Assembly: GCA_965227945.1 (NCBI GenBank)
Contig: CBDDGQ010000006.1
Span: 434,001-498,000, forward strand
Direction: 5' to 3'
DNA: 64,000 nt
Origin: Azorhizobium sp965227945
Lineage (GTDB): Bacteria > Pseudomonadota > Alphaproteobacteria > Rhizobiales > Xanthobacteraceae
Part shown: in pieces, positions 1-12,600 of the stretch
Numbering within the stretch: the stretch's first letter is position 1
Layout of the letters: every line of letters starts with the position of its first letter
The notes under the pieces: generated by a model
Databases searched by the model: none
What the model was told of the DNA's origin: nothing
The model's input: only the letters and a program-made list of their open reading frames with translations
Program-made: the position numbers and the translations under genes

Positions 1-353
1 CACAGAAGCGCGACGGCCTTTAATTTATCCCCAGCCGGATCTTGACTTGTTCGTCATACCGAACGATTGTCCTGCCATCGAGGCCCGACAACCTCCGGGT
101 GATGCCCATGATGTGCCGCTGCTCCTGTTGATGCTTTGCCCCGTTTCGGGGACATGGCCGCCGTGCAACCCGCACTCGCATCCCACTCTTGTCCTTTTCC
201 CGCTTCTCGCATCGCCGTACCGTTAGTCCGCTGAGACGAACGTCATGGGGTGCCAGCCAGGCCGGTGTCACACCGGAGGTGAACGTGAACGCTCCTCTCT
301 CTATTGTTGCCCCACCGGCGCCGCGCGCCGGACCGGGAGGAGACCCCCAGGCC
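1..353. other. Leader region upstream of metN, no convincing gene
   Basis: No reading frame here looks like a recognisable protein. A short minus-strand frame ending near position 20 could be the tail of an undetermined gene, but it has no support. A compact palindrome, CCGGTGT-C-ACACCGG, lies at 262-276, about 80 bases before the metN start, and may be a transcript hairpin. I looked for S-adenosylmethionine riboswitch signatures because metN genes often have them, and could not match one with confidence. Confidence 0.4.
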
Positions 354-1406
354 GTGACCCCTGCCGTCATTCGCTTCGAAGGCGTCGAGAAGACCTATCC
401 CTCCCGCGCCGGCACCGCCGCCGTGCCGGCGCTGACCGACGTCAATCTCAGCGTGCCGGAAGCCGCCATCGTCGGGGTGATCGGCCGCTCCGGCGCCGGC
501 AAGTCCACGCTGATCCGTCTGGTGAACGGCCTGGAGGCCCCCACCGCCGGCCGGGTGGTGGTGGACGGCACGGACATCACCGCTTTGTCCGAGCCCGGCC
601 TGCGCGAGGCGCGCCGCTCCATCGGCATGATTTTCCAGCATTTCAACCTGCTGGCCCGGCGCACCGCCTATCAGAATGTGGCCCTGCCGCTGGAGATCGC
701 CGGCGTGTCCTCGCGCGAGATCAAGGCCCGCGTGGAGCCGCTGCTGGATCTGGTGGGCCTCGCCGACAAGCGCGACCGCTACCCCGCCGAACTCTCCGGC
801 GGCCAGAAGCAGCGCGTCGGCATCGCCCGCGCGCTGGCCACCCGCCCCCGCGTGCTGCTCTCGGACGAGGCCACGTCGGCGCTGGACCCCGAGACCACCA
901 ATCAGATCCTCGCCTTGCTGCGTAAGGTGAATGCGGAACTGAAGCTCACCGTGCTGCTCATCACCCACGAGATGGCGGTGATCAAGGCGGTGGCGGACCG
1001 GGTGGCAGTGCTGGACGGCGGCCGCATCGTCGAGGAGGGCAGCACGTTCGAGCTGTTCGCCCGGCCGCAGCACCCCACCACCCGCTCCTTCATCTCCGCC
1101 ATCACCGGCGCCAGCCTGCCGCCGCATCTGGCGGACCGCATTCAGGCGGCGCCGGTGCCCGGCGGCCAGGCGATCCTGCGCATCGTCTTCACTGGCGCCC
1201 ATGCCACCGACCCGGTGCTGTCGCGGGTGTCGCGGCTGTTGTCCATCGACCTCAACATCATCCAGGCCCAGGTGGACGACATTGCTGGCGAGCCCTTCGG
1301 CGTCATCGTGGTCTCGCTACCCGGCGATGCCGCGACCCTCGGCGCCGTCACCGCAGCCATCGAGCGCCTCGGGCTCGCCACGGAGGTGATCGGCTATGTT
1401 TCCTGA
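354..1406 (+). CDS. metN: Methionine ABC importer, ATP-binding subunit MetN
   Basis: ATPase of the D/L-methionine importer (MUT family) on the cytoplasmic face of the inner membrane. The sequence has a Walker A motif GRSGAGKST, the signature LSGGQKQR and a Walker B region ending SDEATSALDPE. After the nucleotide-binding domain comes a C-terminal extension of about 90 residues that matches the NIL domain, which in this family binds methionine and inhibits transport when the cell is replete. I chose the GTG at 354: a GGGAGGAG ribosome site lies about 11 bases upstream and the 350-aa product matches the usual MetN size (343 aa in E. coli). The frame stays open back to 189, but that extension is low-complexity. 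It overlaps metI by 11 bases, so the two are translationally coupled. Substrate is assigned from family and from MetQ next door. Confidence 0.93.
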   Translation: MTPAVIRFEGVEKTYPSRAGTAAVPALTDVNLSVPEAAIVGVIGRSGAGKSTLIRLVNGLEAPTAGRVVVDGTDITALSEPGLREARRSIGMIFQHFNLLARRTAYQNVALPLEIAGVSSREIKARVEPLLDLVGLADKRDRYPAELSGGQKQRVGIARALATRPRVLLSDEATSALDPETTNQILALLRKVNAELKLTVLLITHEMAVIKAVADRVAVLDGGRIVEEGSTFELFARPQHPTTRSFISAITGASLPPHLADRIQAAPVPGGQAILRIVFTGAHATDPVLSRVSRLLSIDLNIIQAQVDDIAGEPFGVIVVSLPGDAATLGAVTAAIERLGLATEVIGYVS

Positions 1407-2073
1407 GTTCCTGTCCCCGGCCATCGTCGATCTGCTGATCGAGGCCACCCGCCAGACCCTCTACATGGTCGCCGTCGCCGGCCTGATCGGCACGCTGATC
1501 GGCCTGCCCCTGGGCGTATTCCTCGCCACCAGCCGCTCCGGCGAACTGTTTGCCGCGCCTTGGCTCAACCATATCCTCGGCCTGGTGGTGAATGCCGCCC
1601 GCTCCACCCCCTTCATCATCCTCGTGGTGGCGATCATCCCCTTCACCCGGCTGATCGCCGGCACCTCCATCGGCACCAACGCGGCCATCGTGCCGCTCAC
1701 GGTGGCGGCAGCGCCCTTCATCGCCCGGCTGATCGAGGCGGCCATCCGGGAAGTGGACCAGGGGCTGGTGGAAGCCGCCCGCGCCATGGGCGCGTCGCCT
1801 TTGCAGATCGTGCGCAAGGTACTGCTGCCGGAAGCGCTGCCGGCCATCACGCTGGCCCTCACCCTCGCCGTGGTCAGCCTGCTGGGCTATTCGGCCATGG
1901 TGGGCGCCGTGGGCGGCGGCGGCCTCGGGGATCTCGGCATCCGCTTCGGCTACCAGCGCTTCATGCCGGATGTGATGGCGGCGGTGGTCATCGTCCTCAT
2001 CGTCCTGGTGCAGGGCGTCCAAAGCATCGGCGATCTCGCGGCCCGCCGCCTCGACAAGCGCAACCGCGGCTGA
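1396..2073 (+). CDS. metI: Methionine ABC importer, permease MetI
   Basis: Inner-membrane permease of the MetNIQ importer. The 225-aa protein is almost entirely hydrophobic with about five membrane segments, as expected for a MetI homodimer. The EAA coupling loop is visible as EAARAMGASPLQIVRKVLLPEALP around residues 130-155 (written here in part: EAARAMGASP). It lies between metN, which it overlaps, and metQ, 42 bases downstream, in one operon. The start ATG at 1396 is the only one giving a full first membrane segment. Confidence 0.93.
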   Translation: MFPEFLSPAIVDLLIEATRQTLYMVAVAGLIGTLIGLPLGVFLATSRSGELFAAPWLNHILGLVVNAARSTPFIILVVAIIPFTRLIAGTSIGTNAAIVPLTVAAAPFIARLIEAAIREVDQGLVEAARAMGASPLQIVRKVLLPEALPAITLALTLAVVSLLGYSAMVGAVGGGGLGDLGIRFGYQRFMPDVMAAVVIVLIVLVQGVQSIGDLAARRLDKRNRG

Positions 2074-2115
2074 GGCCGCCCCCGCTTCAACGTTTCAGTT
2101 CAACGGAGAACCGTC

Positions 2116-2895
2116 ATGTCCATTCGTGCCCTTGCTGTGGGCCTTGCCCTCAGCCTCGCTGCCGGCACCGCCGGCGCTGAAACCGTCAAGATCGGCGTCA
2201 CCCCCGGCCCCCACGCCCAGATCCTGGAAGCGGTGAAGCCCATCGCTGCCAAGCAGGGCCTTGATCTGCAGATCATCGAATTCTCGGATTATGTGGTGCC
2301 CAACGTGGCCCTGGATTCCGGGGAATTGCAGGCCAATTCCTTCCAGCACCAGCCCTATCTCGACAACCAGGTGGCCGATCGCAAGTTCAAGATCGTCTCC
2401 GTGGGCACCACGGTGAACTTCCCCATTGGCATCTATTCCAAGAAGTACAAGACCTTCGACGAGGTGCCCGTGGGCGGCACCATCGCCATCCCCAACGACC
2501 CCACCAATGGCGGGCGCGTGCTGCTGCTGCTCCAGGACAAGGGCATCCTCAAGCTGCGCGACGGCGTCGGCTTCAAGCCCAGCGTCGCCGACATCACCGC
2601 CAATCCGAAGAAGCTGAAGATCGTCGAGATCGACGCCGCCCAGCTGCCGCGCTCGCTGCCCGACGTGGATGCCGCCGGCATCAACACCAATTATGCCAAG
2701 GAAGCCGGGCTTGATCCGGTGAAGGACCCGATCCTGCGCGAGGATCCCAAGGGCCCCTATGTGAACGTCATCGCCGTGCGCACCCAGGACAAGGACAAGC
2801 CGTGGGTGGCGGTGCTGGTGAAGAGCTATCAGTCGCCCGAGGTGAAGCAGTTCATCCTCGACACCTTCAAGGGCGCGGTGCTGCCCAGCTGGTGA
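2116..2895 (+). CDS. metQ: Methionine ABC importer, periplasmic binding protein MetQ
   Basis: Substrate-binding protein of the methionine importer (NlpA/MetQ family), 259 aa. An N-terminal signal peptide of about 21 residues ends at AGTAGA before ETVKIGV. There is no lipobox cysteine, so unlike the E. coli protein this looks like a soluble periplasmic form. The family hallmark GVTPGPHAQIL follows the signal, and the ELQANSFQHQPYLDNQ segment is typical of MetQ ligand pockets. AACGGAGAA just before ATG is a good ribosome site. It is the last gene of metNIQ and is followed by a strong terminator. Confidence 0.93.
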   Translation: MSIRALAVGLALSLAAGTAGAETVKIGVTPGPHAQILEAVKPIAAKQGLDLQIIEFSDYVVPNVALDSGELQANSFQHQPYLDNQVADRKFKIVSVGTTVNFPIGIYSKKYKTFDEVPVGGTIAIPNDPTNGGRVLLLLQDKGILKLRDGVGFKPSVADITANPKKLKIVEIDAAQLPRSLPDVDAAGINTNYAKEAGLDPVKDPILREDPKGPYVNVIAVRTQDKDKPWVAVLVKSYQSPEVKQFILDTFKGAVLPSW

Positions 2896-2929
2896 CCGGC
2901 GCCGGGAACGGCGACATCCCCCCACCCCA

Positions 2930-2962
2930 GGACGTGGCCACCTCGGCCGCGTCCTTTTTTTT
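2930..2962 (+). terminator. Intrinsic terminator after metNIQ
   Basis: GGACGTGGCC pairs with GGCCGCGTCC (one internal mismatch) around a short loop and is followed at once by eight T residues. It lies 35 bases after the metQ stop and ends the operon. Confidence 0.85.
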
Positions 2963-3007
2963 ATGACAGCCACCGATCAAGCCGAACCCGGCGGGGATCG
3001 GCGCCGC

Positions 3008-3346
3008 TCAGGACCCGGCGCCAAGGCGGGCCACCACATCGTCCCGCGCGGCGGTGATGAGCTGGCGATAGTCCGCCTCCAGCGGCTCGTTCAGCACTTG
3101 CTCGAACGCCGCCATCAGCGACCACAAGGCCGCCACCTCTCCAGGATGCTGCAGCAGTTCGCGCACCCCCTCGGTGTCCTGCTGGTCGACCATGCGCGCC
3201 AGCAGGTCGAAGACCACCAGAGCCACAGAGTGGTTCAGCGTCAGAACGACTTCGCCGGTGGGTGTGGTCAGCGCTTCGCTCAGCGGCTCATGATGGCCGC
3301 CGGGAGTGGGCGTGTGGAAGAGCGGTTGGGAGAGCGGTCCGGCCAT
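3008..3346 (-). CDS. Small protein of unknown function
   Basis: A 112-aa frame with normal codon bias for this genome and convincing protein character: a helical, leucine-rich body (SVALVVFDLLARMVDQQD, then LWSLMAAFEQVLNEPLE) with no signal peptide or membrane segment. I do not recognise the family. The start at 3346 (MAGPLSQ) is preferred over an upstream in-frame codon at 3373. It is transcribed away from tam and ends opposite the metQ terminator. Function cannot be inferred from the sequence or neighbours. Confidence 0.6.
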   Translation of the reverse strand: MAGPLSQPLFHTPTPGGHHEPLSEALTTPTGEVVLTLNHSVALVVFDLLARMVDQQDTEGVRELLQHPGEVAALWSLMAAFEQVLNEPLEADYRQLITAARDDVVARLGAGS

Positions 3347-3476
3347 GGGAGCGACCCTGCTTTCGGTGCGCAAGCCGTAATCTGTATAGGCTTATTGTGT
3401 CGTGGCCGCGACACCGTAACCCTTGCCATGCATCAATTTTGCGCCGCTCGCACCTTCCCTAGGGGCGCTTGCCAAG

Positions 3477-4250
3477 TCAGCGGCGCGCCACCAGAAACAG
3501 CCGCGGAAACGCCAGCAGAACCCGGCCATCCGCCCGGGGCGGATAGTCCTGTGCCAGGCGCGCCTCATAGGCGGCCAGGAAGCCGGCCTTCAGCGTGTCG
3601 GAGAGCGGATCGAGGAACGGCCGCAGGCCGGTGCCCTTCATCCACTCCACGATGGCCGCCGCATTGGCCAGGGGGTGGTGATAGACGGTGCGCCAGATAT
3701 CCACCTGCACCGCGTGACGGCTCAGCAGATCATAATAATGCACCACCGGCGGCAGCACGGTGCGGGCGGCCGCCGCCTGGACCAGAGCCGGGGCCCAGGG
3801 GCCGTCCGCCGCCACGGCGCGCATGCCCGCATGGGTCGGTTCGTTGAGATTGTCCGGCATCTGCACCGCCAGAACGCCGCCGGGGGTGAGCTGCGACATC
3901 AGATGCGGAAACAGCGCCGCATGATCGGGCACCCATTGCAGCACCGCATTGGCGAGGATCACATCGGCCGGCGGGTCGAGCCGGTAGGAGCCCACGTCGG
4001 CCTCGATGAAGGTGGTATGCGGCATGCGGGCGCGCGCCGTGGCCAGCATGTCCGCCGAGGTGTCGATGCCGATCACCTCCGCCTCGGGAAAGCGATGCGC
4101 CAGCAATTCCGTGGAATTGCCCGGTCCGCAGCCGAGGTCCACCACCCGGTGCGCTGCCTCCAGGGGAATTTGCGCCACCAGGTCCCGCGCGGGGCGGGTG
4201 CGTTCATCCTCGAACTTCAGATAGAGGCGGGCATTCCAGTCGGCGACCAT
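3477..4250 (-). CDS. tam: Trans-aconitate 2-methyltransferase
   Basis: Class I SAM-dependent methyltransferase, 257 aa. The SAM-binding motif I is VVDLGCGPGNSTELL near residue 38, followed by an acidic EVIGIDTSADML strand end. The N-terminal MVADWNARLYLKFEDERTRPA stretch is characteristic of the Tam family, which methylates trans-aconitate, an inhibitory by-product of aconitase, in the cytoplasm. The NAVLQWVPDH segment is also family-typical. It starts 60 bases after the end of ettA on the same strand and may be co-transcribed with it. The substrate is assigned by family resemblance. Confidence 0.88.
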   Translation of the reverse strand: MVADWNARLYLKFEDERTRPARDLVAQIPLEAAHRVVDLGCGPGNSTELLAHRFPEAEVIGIDTSADMLATARARMPHTTFIEADVGSYRLDPPADVILANAVLQWVPDHAALFPHLMSQLTPGGVLAVQMPDNLNEPTHAGMRAVAADGPWAPALVQAAAARTVLPPVVHYYDLLSRHAVQVDIWRTVYHHPLANAAAIVEWMKGTGLRPFLDPLSDTLKAGFLAAYEARLAQDYPPRADGRVLLAFPRLFLVARR

Positions 4251-4310
4251 GGCGTGTGTCCCAAAACGGGAGCGCAGCGTCCGCCCGCACCATGCAAGCG
4301 GACGCTGCGG

Positions 4311-5966
<1,656 letters not shown>

Positions 5967-6131
5967 GCGCCACCGGCTCCGGGAAGGACTGCGTGAGTTT
6001 GGCGCCGGTTCTAGCGGTCCCGGCGGCAGGCGGCAAGGCGCGCGTGGGCCGCGACGCCAGGACCGAGCGGGCGCGCCGCGCCCCACAACAGGCATTGCGC
6101 GCGGTGGCGCGCTTATTGGGGAGGTCAGCAC

Positions 6132-6620
6132 GTGGGCGATCACCATCACCCCGATCCGGCGCCAGGCGCCGTGGATTGGAAAGAGCATGGCGTCAAGGTG
6201 GTTCCGGGGGATGATCTCGACCCCAATACCGCCCAGACCCCCGGCATGAACCGGGCCACCGCCATCAACCGCGCCCGGGCGGGCGCAGAGAAGCTGTGGG
6301 CGGGCACCGTGCACATCCATCCCGATGCCAAGACCGGCGCGCATCACCATGGCGACCTGGAGAGCGTCATCTTCGTGGTGAAGGGGCGCGCCCGCATGCG
6401 CTGGGGCAATCATCTGGAATTCACCGCCGAGGCCGGCCCCGGCGATTTCATCTATGTACCGCCCTATGTGCCGCACCAGGAAATCAACGCCTCGCCGGAC
6501 GAGATCCTGGAATGCGTGCTGGTGCGCTCCGGCCAGGAGCCGGTGGTGGTCAATCTCGACATCACCCCCGTGGAGGCGCCCAGCACGGTGAAATGGATCG
6601 ACCCGATCCATAAGGTCTAG
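6132..6620 (+). CDS. Cupin-domain protein of unknown substrate
   Basis: A 162-aa single-domain cupin. Cupin motif 1 is present as GAHHHGDLESVIFVVKG with the H-x-H and downstream Glu metal ligands. Motif 2 is GDFIYVPPYVPHQEIN with its His and Asn. A divalent-metal site is therefore likely intact. The start is a GTG at 6132, giving MGDHHHPDPAPG; the histidine-rich N-terminus is natural. It is divergent from ettA and has no operon partner, so its reaction cannot be named. Small RmlC-like cupins of this type are common in Hyphomicrobiales genomes. Confidence 0.8.
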   Translation: MGDHHHPDPAPGAVDWKEHGVKVVPGDDLDPNTAQTPGMNRATAINRARAGAEKLWAGTVHIHPDAKTGAHHHGDLESVIFVVKGRARMRWGNHLEFTAEAGPGDFIYVPPYVPHQEINASPDEILECVLVRSGQEPVVVNLDITPVEAPSTVKWIDPIHKV

Positions 6621-6641
6621 GGCGCCCCCCGCCTCCGCCCA

Positions 6642-6669
6642 GGCGGCCCAGACGATGGTCCGGGCCGCC
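6642..6669. terminator. Hairpin between convergent genes
   Basis: GGCGGCCC at 6642-6649 pairs with GGGCCGCC at 6662-6669 between the convergent ends of the cupin and autotransporter genes. There is no clear T-run on either side, so it may act as a weak bidirectional terminator. Confidence 0.45.
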
Positions 6670-6677
6670 CGGACCGG

Positions 6678-9600
6678 TCAGAAGCGGACGGACATGCGCA
6701 CGCTGCCTTCCTGGGCGAGGAAGTCGGCGCCGATCTGAGCTTTGTATTCGCCGCGCAGCTCATATTTGCTGTTGGCGAAGAACTGCAGACCTGCCCCGAC
6801 ATCCATCAGCGTGTTCGGCAGATCGGCGGTGGAGGTGAAGCTCAGCGGGCTGTTTACCGAATCGTCGAACGCGATGTTGGTGCTGAGACCGCTGTTGCTG
6901 AGGAAGGTGGCCCCCACCGACGCATAGGGGCGCAACCAGCTGGTGGGCGACAGATCCATCCGTGTGCCGATCTCCACCGCCGGGCTGATGGAGAAGGTCC
7001 ATTCCCGCATGGCGGAGACGCTCATGCGCGCGGCGCTCCCGTCCGTATCCGTCGTGCCGGGGACGTAGGTGTAGATCATGTCGGCGTCCACATAGGGCCG
7101 CAGGTAGAAGCCTGGCAGCGCGAACTCATAGGCCGCCCGCAGCCGCAGGCCCGAGGTCCACACCTGCGAGCTGTTCTCGGAGATCCAGGTGTCCGGCCCG
7201 ATGTCGAGGGTGCGGATCGTGTCGTAATTGCCATAACCCGCAGTCACCGCGGCCGCCAGAAGCCACGGCCCCATCTGGTGCTTGAGGGCCAGCGAAAGGT
7301 CGCCGCTGGTGCCGCTGGCGCTGGAATAGCCGTCATTGCTGGAATAGCTGCTGTCGCTATAGGCCGCCGTGGCGCCCAGGAACCAGTCGGGGGCGACCTC
7401 CCACTGGGCGCCGATGCGGAACGACACCGTGTTCTGGCTGAAGCCGTCGCTGCTGGGGCTGTCGAACTGCTGAACCTTCGCGCCGATCACCCGCGACCAC
7501 ATGCACTGGCTTTCTTCCACCATCAGCCCGGTGTCGGAGAAGATCGGGCAGCTCATGGCGCTGCCCATGGCGGAGCGGGCCGCAAGAGTCTGGCCCACCG
7601 CGGGCGCCTGGATGCCCTCTGGCGACAGGCTGTCCAGCGCCTGCTGATAATCCAGGGCCGAGGTAATCTTGGCCATGGAGGCAAACAACGGCGCCTGGGA
7701 CGCGTAACTGGCATCCCAGGTGCGTTGCAGATAGGCGGCGACGCTGGCTTCGTTCGGGTTGAGGGGGAAGGTGGCCGCCCCGACGAAATTGGCCGCCGGT
7801 TTCACCACCACGGCGTTGTCCGCTACCCGCGCGGACCAGGAGATGGGGCTGCCGGCGTTGGAGGTGATCGCCACCGGTGCTGCCGCCAGATCCTTGGACT
7901 TCACCACGGTGTAATCGCCGGGCAGCAACCCGCCGAACACGTTGGGCTGGATGGTGGGATTGCTCAGTTGAACCCGGTCGGCCACCAGCACATCGTTCTT
8001 GTTGGGGAAGGCGAGCGTGTTGATGTCCACCAGCAGCGTGCCGCCCAAAAAGCTCTGGCCGCCGAGCACCGGCAGCACGGCAATGGTGCCGACGCCGCCA
8101 ATATCCAGGATGCCGGAACTGCGGAAGGTGCTGTCGGCGCCGCCGAGGTTCAGGACGCTGCCGGGCAGGCTGCGGTACGTGCCGCCGGGCTGGTTGTCGA
8201 ACGTATTGCGCTCCGTGGTGCCGCCGCTGGCCAGGTTCACCGTACCGACGATGGTGCCGGAATTGAACACGTTGTCGATGCCGAACGACGTGCTGATCGC
8301 GGTGCCGGAGAGGGCGCTGACGCTGGCCGAAGCTGAGCGCAGCACGATCTCGTTGTAGGCGCCGCCATCGATGCGGATGCCCGCGCCTGTGCCGGAGCCG
8401 CCGGTGATGGTGGCGGCGTCCAAGGTCAGCCGGACGGACCCGCCGGCGGAGCGGCTGGGGTCCAGGGCACCATTGGTGGTCTGCACGCCGGATTGGGCAA
8501 AGATGCCGTAGGAATCCCGGCCGCTGGTGGAAATGGCGCCGTTGAGGGTCATGAAGATCCACCCCCCGCTGCCGCTGGCGCCCGCCCGCTTGGTGTCGCC
8601 AATCACCGGGATAGTGGTGCCGTTGAGATCGAACACCGTGCCGCCGCCGCCCCCGAGGCTCTGGGCGAAGATGCCGTGGGCGCGGGCGCCGCTGGTCTGG
8701 ATGTTCACCTGCGCATCGGATTGCTGCATGGAGAGCCAGATCAGGCCGCCGCTGCCGCTGTTGGTCCCGTCGCGAACCACCTTGAGCGGATTGCCCAGGG
8801 TGACCTCGCCGGCGCCGCCATAGCCGCCGCCGCCGCCGATGGATTGCAGGAACACCGCGCTCGCCCCGTCGCCGGCGGTGCTGATGGCGGCGCGCCCGCC
8901 GAACACCACGGTGACATCGCCGCCATTGCCCGCGGCGCCGCCGATGCCGCCCACGCCGACGCCGATCTGCAGCTTGCCGGCCGAACTGGCGTCGCTGCCG
9001 AAGCCGCCGCCGCCGCCGATGCTCTGGGCGAAGATGCCGAAGGCGCCGGTGCCGAAGGTGGCGATCTCGCCGCTGTGGATCACGGTCACGGCGCCGCCAT
9101 TGCCGCCGCCGCCGCCGGTGCCGCCGATGCTGTAATTGACCTGCGGGGTGGGCAGGATGGTGGTGGAGCGGTCGGCCACGGTGCCGGTCTGCACCAGGCC
9201 GAGATCCTTCAGGACGTCATAGGCCGCGTCCAGCCCCTCTTTCTGGACCAGGGAATTGGCGATCACCGTGGTGTTCAGCGGATCCTCGCGATTGATGAAG
9301 AACACCCCGCCGCCGCCGCCCACGCTCTGGGCGACGATGCCGTGCGCCTCGTTCCCGGAGGTGGTGATGCTGGCGGAATTGACCACCTGCACCCGCCCGC
9401 CATCGGAACTCTTGCCCGCGTCGCCGCCGATCTTCAGGTTGCCGGAGACGGAGATGCCGTCGGCGCTGATGGCGCCGCCGCCCACGCCGCCGCCGCCGCC
9501 CACGCTCTGGGCGAAGATGCCAAAGGCGCCGCCGCCGAGGGTGGAGATGCTGCCATTGTTGGTCACCGACACCGCGCCGCCGGCCCCGCCGCCGCCACCG

Positions 9601-12600
9601 CTGCCCCCCACCGAGCCGGTCAGGTTGATCTGGTTCGCCCCGGCCGCATAGCCGCCACCGCCCGCGCCGCCGCCGCCGCCGATGGATTGGGCGAAGATGC
9701 CGGCGGAGGCGTTGCCGAGGGTCAGCACGTCCCCCTGGTTGACCACCGTGACCTCGCCGCCATCGCCGCCCTTGGCGCCGGAGCCGCCGATGGCCACCGT
9801 CAGCGCCCCATCTTTTAGCTTCACGGCGTCGGCAGAGCTGAACTGCTTGAGCGTGCTTTTGACCACGTCGCCAAACTGCGAATAAAGGTAGTTCAGCGCC
9901 GCCGTGGTGCCGGCGGCATAGAGGCGCTCCAGCACCGTCTTGTCCTTCCCCGCCGCCGCCTTGAATGCCTTCAGCACGTCCTTGGCGGTGGAGAGGCGTT
10001 GCTGGGCGGTGCTCTTCTTGTCGAAGAAGCCCGCGTCCTCCGCCTTCTTGGCATCGTCGCCGAATTGCGTGGAGACGAGCTTGTTGACCTTCAGAAGTTC
10101 TTCCGCCACCTGGATGATGAACTGGTCCGGCGCATCGCCGAACGACACCGCGCTCTTCGTCTTGCCCGCGAAGGCGCCGCCGGCGCCGCCGCCGCCGCCC
10201 ACGCTCTGGGCGAAGATGCCGGCCGATCCGGCGCCCTGGGTTTCGATGCTGGCGCCGGCGACGTTGGTGACGGTCACTTTGCCGCCATTGCCGCCGTCGC
10301 CACCGGTGCCGCCCATGTTCAGGCTGCCCGCGAGCTTGCCGCCACCCGATCCCAGATAGCCGCCGGCATTGCCGCCGCCGCCGCCGACGCTCTGGGCAAA
10401 GAGGCCCCGGCTGTCGGACCCGGTGGTGAGCACGGAGCCCAGGTTGGTCACCTCCACGGCACCGCCGGCGCCGCCTTTGCCGCCCGTGCCGCCCACCGTG
10501 TAGTTGGCGGTCATGGCATCGGCGATGGGCAAGGCGCCGGTGAGGCTTGAAAGGGTGTCGTTCCAGGAAATGCCGGAGGCGGTGGTGGTGGACGCCGTGC
10601 CGCCATCGCCGCCGCCGCCGCCCACGCTCATGGCGAGGATGCCGTGGGAGAAGGCCCCCTGGGTCTGGATGGTGCTGGCATTGGTCACCGTGACCGCATC
10701 GCCCTTGCCGCCGCCGCCGCCGCTGCCGCCGAGCCCGATGGCCACGCCGACGTTCTGGTACAGCCCCATGAGATCGGCCACCGAATTGGCCGATCCAGCG
10801 GCACCGCCGCCGCCGCCGATGGATTGGGCGAAAATGCCGTAGGCCTTGCCGCCGGTGGTGGTGATGGCGGCGTAATTGTTGACCGCCACCTGCCCGCCAT
10901 TGCCGCCGTCCCCGCCGGCACCGCCCATGGCATAGGAAATGGCCACGGAGGGATATTCGGGCGGCGACACGGCCAACGCATAACTGGAGGCATTGCCCGC
11001 CTTGCCGCCACCGCCGCCGACGCTGCGCGCCTCGATGCCATTGGCCTCGCCCCCGGCCGTGGACAGCACCGAGGTATTGTCCACGGTCACCCGTCCGCCA
11101 TTGCCGCCCTTGCCGCCGGCCCCGCCCACCGCGACGGACACCGAGGCCAGCACCCCCACGGTGCTGGCCGCCGCGGTCCCGCCGGCGCCACCGGAGCCGC
11201 CGACGCTTTGCGCGACGATGGCGCTGGAGGCCGCGCCCCGAGTGGTGATGGTGGGCGCGCTCACCCCATTGGTGCTGAAGGCCGCGGCGATCTCCACCGT
11301 GCCGCCATTGCCGCCGCCGCCGCCGGCCCCACCGGCCGCATAGCCCAGCAGGATGCCGCGGGCGGTGGCGGGACCGCCGGAGCCGCCGCCGCCGCCGATG
11401 CTCTGGGCCAGCACGCCATAGGCCTGCGCTCCTTCGGTGAGGATCGAGCCGGAATTGCTGAAGGTGACCTTGCCGCCGTCGCCGCCGGTGCCACCGGTGC
11501 CGCCCGCCCCGAAAAAGAACAGGCCGCCGCTGCCGCCGGACCCGCCGCCGCCGGTGGCCGGGGTGATGGACTGGGCCTGGAACGCGCCCAGCGCGTTGCC
11601 GCCGCCGATGCTCTGCAGCAGCAGGCCGGTGCCACCGTCCCCGGAGGTGTGGATGGCGCCGGCATTGGTGACCGTCACCGTATTGCCGTTCCCCGCCGCG
11701 CCCCCGTCGCCGCCGCTGAACACCGCGCCGCCGCCCTTGCCGCCGGAGCCGCCCACGGACTGGGCGATCAGGCCATAGGCATAAAGGGCGCTGGTGGTGA
11801 TGGACCCGGCCTGCGTGACGCTGATCACCCCGCCATTGCCGCCGGTGGCGCCCGGCTGGCCGCCGGCATCCGGCTGCGCCCCCCCTCGCCCGCCGACGGA
11901 TTGCAGCAGCACCGCGGTGGAATAATTGCCGGTGGTTTCCACGCTGCCGGCGTTGGTGAAGCTGACCGTGCCGCCAACGCCGCCATTGGTCACGTAAGGC
12001 CGTGAAAATGCGGTGCCGCTGCCGCGCACGGACCCGTCGCCGCCCAGGGATTCGGCGATGATGGCGGGGGCATTGTCGCCGGAGGTCCTGGCGCTGGCCT
12101 GCGCCGACAGGACCACCGTCACGGGACCGGCAGCCCCGCCCTTGTCCACCGCGATCCGGCCGACATTGCTGCCGCCCCCGCCCGCATTGCCGCCCGCCGA
12201 ACGGGCCCAGAGGGCCGCGAAGTTGCTGCCCGTAGTCTGGGCGATCGTCTGCAAGGTCAGCGTCACGCTGCCGCCGTCGGCGCCCTTGCCCACGCCCTGC
12301 TGACCGAAACCGCCGGCCCCGCCTTGCGAATAGAGCCGCACCAAAGCGCTCTGCGTGGCCTGGGTCCCGGCCCCGGACAGGGCGCCCTGCTGGACCAGAG
12401 AGACGGCGCCGGCCGCGCCGCCATCGGCGCCGGGTTCATCGAAGGGGCCAAAAGCGGCACCGGCCCCGCCCGCCCCACCCACCGAGCCCAGTTCGACGGC
12501 GGTGGACCGAGCGCCTGTGGCCGTGAACCCGTTGGTGAGGCCGATGGGCAGTCCCACGCCGCCCGCCGTTGCCGGGGTATTGCTGCCGATTAGAGGCACA

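Noticed and set aside
189..353. S-adenosylmethionine or thiamine riboswitch before metN
   Set aside because: I saw a hairpin and fragments such as CTGAGA and GGGGTGC, but not in the order or context of a known aptamer.
7278..9818. Long plus-strand frames opposite the autotransporter
   Set aside because: They are antisense to the glycine-rich passenger and barrel and have no domain.
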